NCBI GenBank assembly: GCA_050084985.1
Contig: JBITNC010000001.1
Coordinates: forward strand, 183,520,001-183,584,000
DNA length: 64,000 bases
Direction of reading: 5' to 3'
DNA from: Nageia nagi
Lineage: Eukaryota > Pinophyta
The notes under the pieces are model-generated. The model did not search any database. It was not told where the DNA came from and saw nothing but the letters and a program-made list of their open reading frames with translations. The position numbers and the translations under genes were made by a program. Positions 60,846-64,000 of this stretch are shown here, piece after piece (within the stretch, counting starts at the first letter, position 1; each line of letters starts with the position of its first letter).

Positions 60846-61881
60846 CTTTCTTTGTTTCTTTGGGTAGAGGAAGTTATCTTTGTAACCCTTCTTGTTTCTT
60901 TTCTTAGTTTGGAAGAAGATATTTTTCCAATTCCTCTTGTCTTCTTTTTAGAGAGAGCTCTTTCTTTTTTGCAAAATAAGGATCTTGATATTTATATTTT
61001 CCACAAGCTTGAGAGGACACAGAATGCACCCTAGAAATAATCTTATTCTTAACTCTTTGATCCACAACCTCTTGTTGCTTAGGGTTGTTAGTTGCAATAG
61101 GAGTTTCAATTTGATGATGATCAACAAACTTCATAGGATTTGAAACTCATTAACAAGGTTGTTCCCAACCCTGGAGTAGTTGTAATTCATTTTTTTATGG
61201 ATTAAATTTAGGTTGTGATCTTATATGATGATAGGGAGGTATTTATTGTAATTTAAATTGTTCTAAGTTTAACTTACTAGGTTGTGCTTGGGTAATTTCT
61301 CATATCCTTACCAAACAGGTTGGTGTATTAGATTATAAAACATAGTAAGGATTATAATATGTTTTGAAAATATGTTCTTCTAGAGTCTTAGGAGTTACTC
61401 TATGAATAGACACTATGTCATCAAATCCTCCCATTTATCTAGAAATAGTAGGAGGGGTGTAATCTTCCCTTCTCATATAAGATTGAACTAATCATCCATA
61501 TGGTAAGTAATGAGTTACTTTAACATACTTAGGCTTGAAAGGATCCCTTTTTATTATAGTATTATGTGATTGCACTCTCAATGGAGGGTTTTTTCCTTCT
61601 TTTTTAGATATTTTATTAATATCTTGAGGCTTATCTTCTCCTAAGTTTCTACCATAAGGAAAGAGATTATGTATGGGTGGCAAAGTAGGTGGTATTGTTA
61701 ATTAGGTTATATGCTTTCTAACCTCTTGTAAATAATGATCAACAAGGCCTCTTTGTTCCTCACAATTTTCAACACAAGGTGTTTCTCTTTTTTAAGGAAT
61801 CTTAGCACTTCTCACTTCATAATCAAGGTTGTAGTGAATTTCTAGTTCATGATGAGCCCTTTGAGAAAGTGTTTCAACCAT
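60846..61881 (-). pseudogene. Element B gag, N-terminal part
   Basis: On the minus strand a start codon at 61,881 opens MVETLSQRAHHELEIHYNL. It continues with stops into PPIHNLFPYGRNLGEDKPQD, FKPKYVKVTHYLPYG and VDHHQIETPIATNNPKQQEV. It is Pro/Gln/Lys-rich, as gag N-termini of Tat elements often are. It joins 53,553 once Copia 3 is removed. There is no strong family match; the assignment rests on position. Confidence 0.55.
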
Positions 61882-63660
61882 GTTTTTTAAGCAAACATCA
61901 TGTAAAGAAACTAATTTTTATCTTTTAGATTTGAACTTTTGAAAAAATAACTTAATGCAAAAAATTCATACATGAATCATTTATTTCCATGATATGTTTA
62001 TCTTGTTTAACATTTTGAATCAATTTAGTTAATCTTTGTTAAATGATCATTGTGAGAAATACATTTTAAGTCTTTAGTTTTTCTAGCTCTATTTGGACTA
62101 GTCAAGTGTTTGAACAAGGTAGATTGGTACTCCTAAGAGACTAGATATGGCTAAGTCTCAACATAGTACTTAAATTGATCCCCTTAGTGCAATGGGGATT
62201 AAAGGATGTCATTAAGATCTATCTTGGTGATGAAATCAAAGTATAGTCTCTTATCTATATTCATTTGGTAGAAAGTAATGACTTCTATCATATGAACCCA
62301 TTATTCATACCTAGGTTTTGGATCTAAGGTCTTTTATTTTATTTATGGGTATATAATAATATAACAATAAATGATTAGTAATTATCTCCAACTCATTTAT
62401 GTTCCTTTTAAAAGGGGCACATGTATATGCATCTATTGCATGAAAAGAAATATGTGGTGCAAGTTACAACCCTCCCCATCATACATGTCAATTAATTATT
62501 TAATTTAAGTGATTCAAATAATTTTTTAATTAAGTGTATCTTGATCTAAAAAACCCATTATGTTCATTACCATATTAAAGGTAGTTCATTAACCAAGATT
62601 AATAATGAGATTCAATAACCCCTTCTAGTTGTGGAAGTAATTTTAATGTGGTTTATTACCTCTTCTTTGAGTCACATCAACCTTTTACCTCCTTGCAAAG
62701 TGGTAAGGTTAGATAGGTAAGAAGCCATTAAGTGAATGTAAACTATCTTTAAATTTGGTTCATTTACCCCTCTTTGAGTCACATCAACCTTCGACCTCCT
62801 TATGGAGTGGTAAGGGTAGACAAGTAAGAGTATTAATGTGTGGTTTATTTTTTATATCAAATGAAAGTTCATTCCTCCTTCTAATTAACCTTTTTGATTA
62901 TTTCAAATCACCATAGGATCAAAATTAATAGCATATTTAATCAAGTATAAGTAACTAAGTGTAAGCACAACCCCCATATTCATTTACCATCTTAAATTTC
63001 TAACCACTTAAAACCCAATTCATCACCTTAGATGCATTACAAATTAGTGATATTTCTTTAACTCCTTCCATGTATGGAAGTAACTTAATGAAAGTTCATT
63101 TAAACCAGCCTTAATGAGATGTATGAGAATGTTCATTTAAACCAACCTAATATCACCTTTTAGCATAAATGAAGAGCATAATTGGATGGGACCAAAGGAT
63201 ATTTAAGTCACATGTTAGTACAATCCCAACCCAATAATCAAATAAATAAAACTTTATGTAATAAATAAATAACACAAAATATGCATTTTAAATTCTTTCC
63301 ATCCCATACCTATATACAATATAAGCAAAGAAATCACACACAAAGGTGCATTATCATATTAAATTTAGTTCCTATATTATGCTTACAGTATTGGCAAAAG
63401 ATGGAGAATTCACCTATATTTTAGAATCACCATTGTTATGGGTAAATTGCTAGCATTTCACTCTAGTCACCAACATATGAGTTTGAATCACTAGATACTC
63501 TGTATACTAACTTGTAAAAATAAAAAATAAGAAAAATAAGATCAAAATGCTAGAAACCACATGATACAAAGGACACCAGATTATAATAACTCAAAGGAAA
63601 ATCCCCTGCATATGATATTTGATATCATTTGTATGCAAGGCCCTCCTTTTAGATCCAAAA
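61882..63660 (-). other. Element B leader with tandem repeats
   Basis: Non-coding. 62,651-62,723 and 62,760-62,828 are diverged copies of a 'tttgagtcacatcaacctt' unit. 63,430-63,520 and 63,550-63,650 resemble parts of the candidate LTR. A primer site TGGATCTAAAAGG on the minus strand just left of 63,661 is possible but matches no tRNA I recognise. Confidence 0.45.
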
Positions 63661-64000
63661 TGTTAACCCAAAAATCAACTTGTACATAGATAAGATAAAC
63701 ACATATTTAATACCAATGCATATTTTATTACTTTTTGAGATAACCTTAATTTTTTACAATATGGATCTCAGGATTCAATGCCTTGTTCGTAAGGCCTTTT
63801 TATACAAAATGAGATTTTTTTATTTTTTGGGTTTTTCATAGAGTTGCTAGTGATCAAGGTGCAATCTCTAGCATTTCCCTCCAATTGCTAGCATTTGATG
63901 TGAATTGTTGGCATTTATACACTTGATGGGCTTTGTTGATTGTTATCTCTTTTTCTCAATTATTCAATATTTGATTATCTAGTTTGGATTATTCTCAATT
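63661..64000 (-). repeat. Element B candidate 5' LTR (repeat R, right copy, cut by window end)
   Basis: It begins TGTTAACCCAAAAATC and matches 38,585-38,925 along its whole visible length, in the same orientation. TG here would be the CA end of a minus-strand LTR. Confidence 0.45.

Larger units (their letters stand above)
38585..64000 (-). mobile_element. Element B: Tat-lineage Ty3 retrotransposon with nested copia insertions
   Basis: Reading the minus strand from the right: candidate 5' LTR (63,661 onward), leader, gag (61,881-60,846, then 53,553-51,890), protease, linker, RT, RNase H, archaeal RNase H, integrase. A spacer, a PMD gene on the opposite strand and the candidate 3' LTR (39,110-38,585) follow. 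Without Copia 3 (7.3 kb) and the copia fragment (1.1 kb) the span is about 17 kb, similar to Element 1. The two repeat copies and the order of domains support one element. The LTR assignment is the weakest part. Confidence 0.6.

Noticed and set aside
1-64000. tRNA or rRNA genes
   Set aside because: The only tRNA-like matches are the short tRNA-Met complementary primer sites at 23,280 and 39,541; no cloverleaf sequence was recognised.

Overview
This window looks like intergenic DNA from a large, repeat-rich plant nuclear genome. It is AT-rich and poor in CpG, and I found no host gene I would defend. Nearly everything recognisable is a decayed LTR retrotransposon of plant type: Ty3/gypsy elements of the Tat lineage (with a second, archaeal-type RNase H after the normal one) and Ty1/copia elements with tRNA-Met primer sites. 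One LINE fragment with a DUF4283 ORF1 is also present. A gymnosperm or another big-genome seed plant fits best, but that is inference.

Layout. (1) 1-~15,830: a plus-strand Tat element (Element 1) with gag, protease, RT, RNase H, archaeal RNase H and integrase remnants. A 2.5 kb spacer, an ANTISENSE plant mobile domain (PMD) pseudogene, pyrimidine-rich tandem repeats, a polypurine tract and a 3' LTR follow. Its 5' LTR is outside the window. (2) ~16,000-18,310: a minus-strand LINE ORF1 fragment and a four-unit, ~250 bp tandem repeat. (3) 18,900-22,340: copia LTRs and 3' ends with no coding part. (4) 22,345-34,985: the 3' portion of a minus-strand Tat element (Element A) whose PMD lies on the plus strand. 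That PMD is split by a complete copia insertion (Copia 1, 22,774-29,343) with a perfect 5-bp target duplication. (5) 34,985-38,584: a truncated plus-strand copia (Copia 2). (6) 38,585-64,000: a minus-strand Tat element (Element B), probably bounded by ~0.5 kb repeats seen at both ends. It contains the same plus-strand PMD, pol, and a gag split by a second copia (Copia 3, 53,554-60,845, minus strand). Another copia 5' end with a GC-rich LTR sits at 39,120-40,197.

How the parts relate. All three Tat copies share one plan: gag-pol on one strand, then a PMD reading frame on the opposite strand between integrase and the 3' LTR. The PMD is related to the MAIL1/MAIN family, which acts in silencing and genome stability in Arabidopsis. 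Three degenerate copies with the same placement suggest it was a stable part of the element. All reading frames are broken by stops and frameshifts. In Element 1 gag the stops are mostly TAG where neighbouring glutamines are CAA, as expected from loss of methylated CAG sites. Nested insertions give a relative age order: Element A before Copia 1, and Element B before Copia 3. Copia 2 is probably older than Element B.
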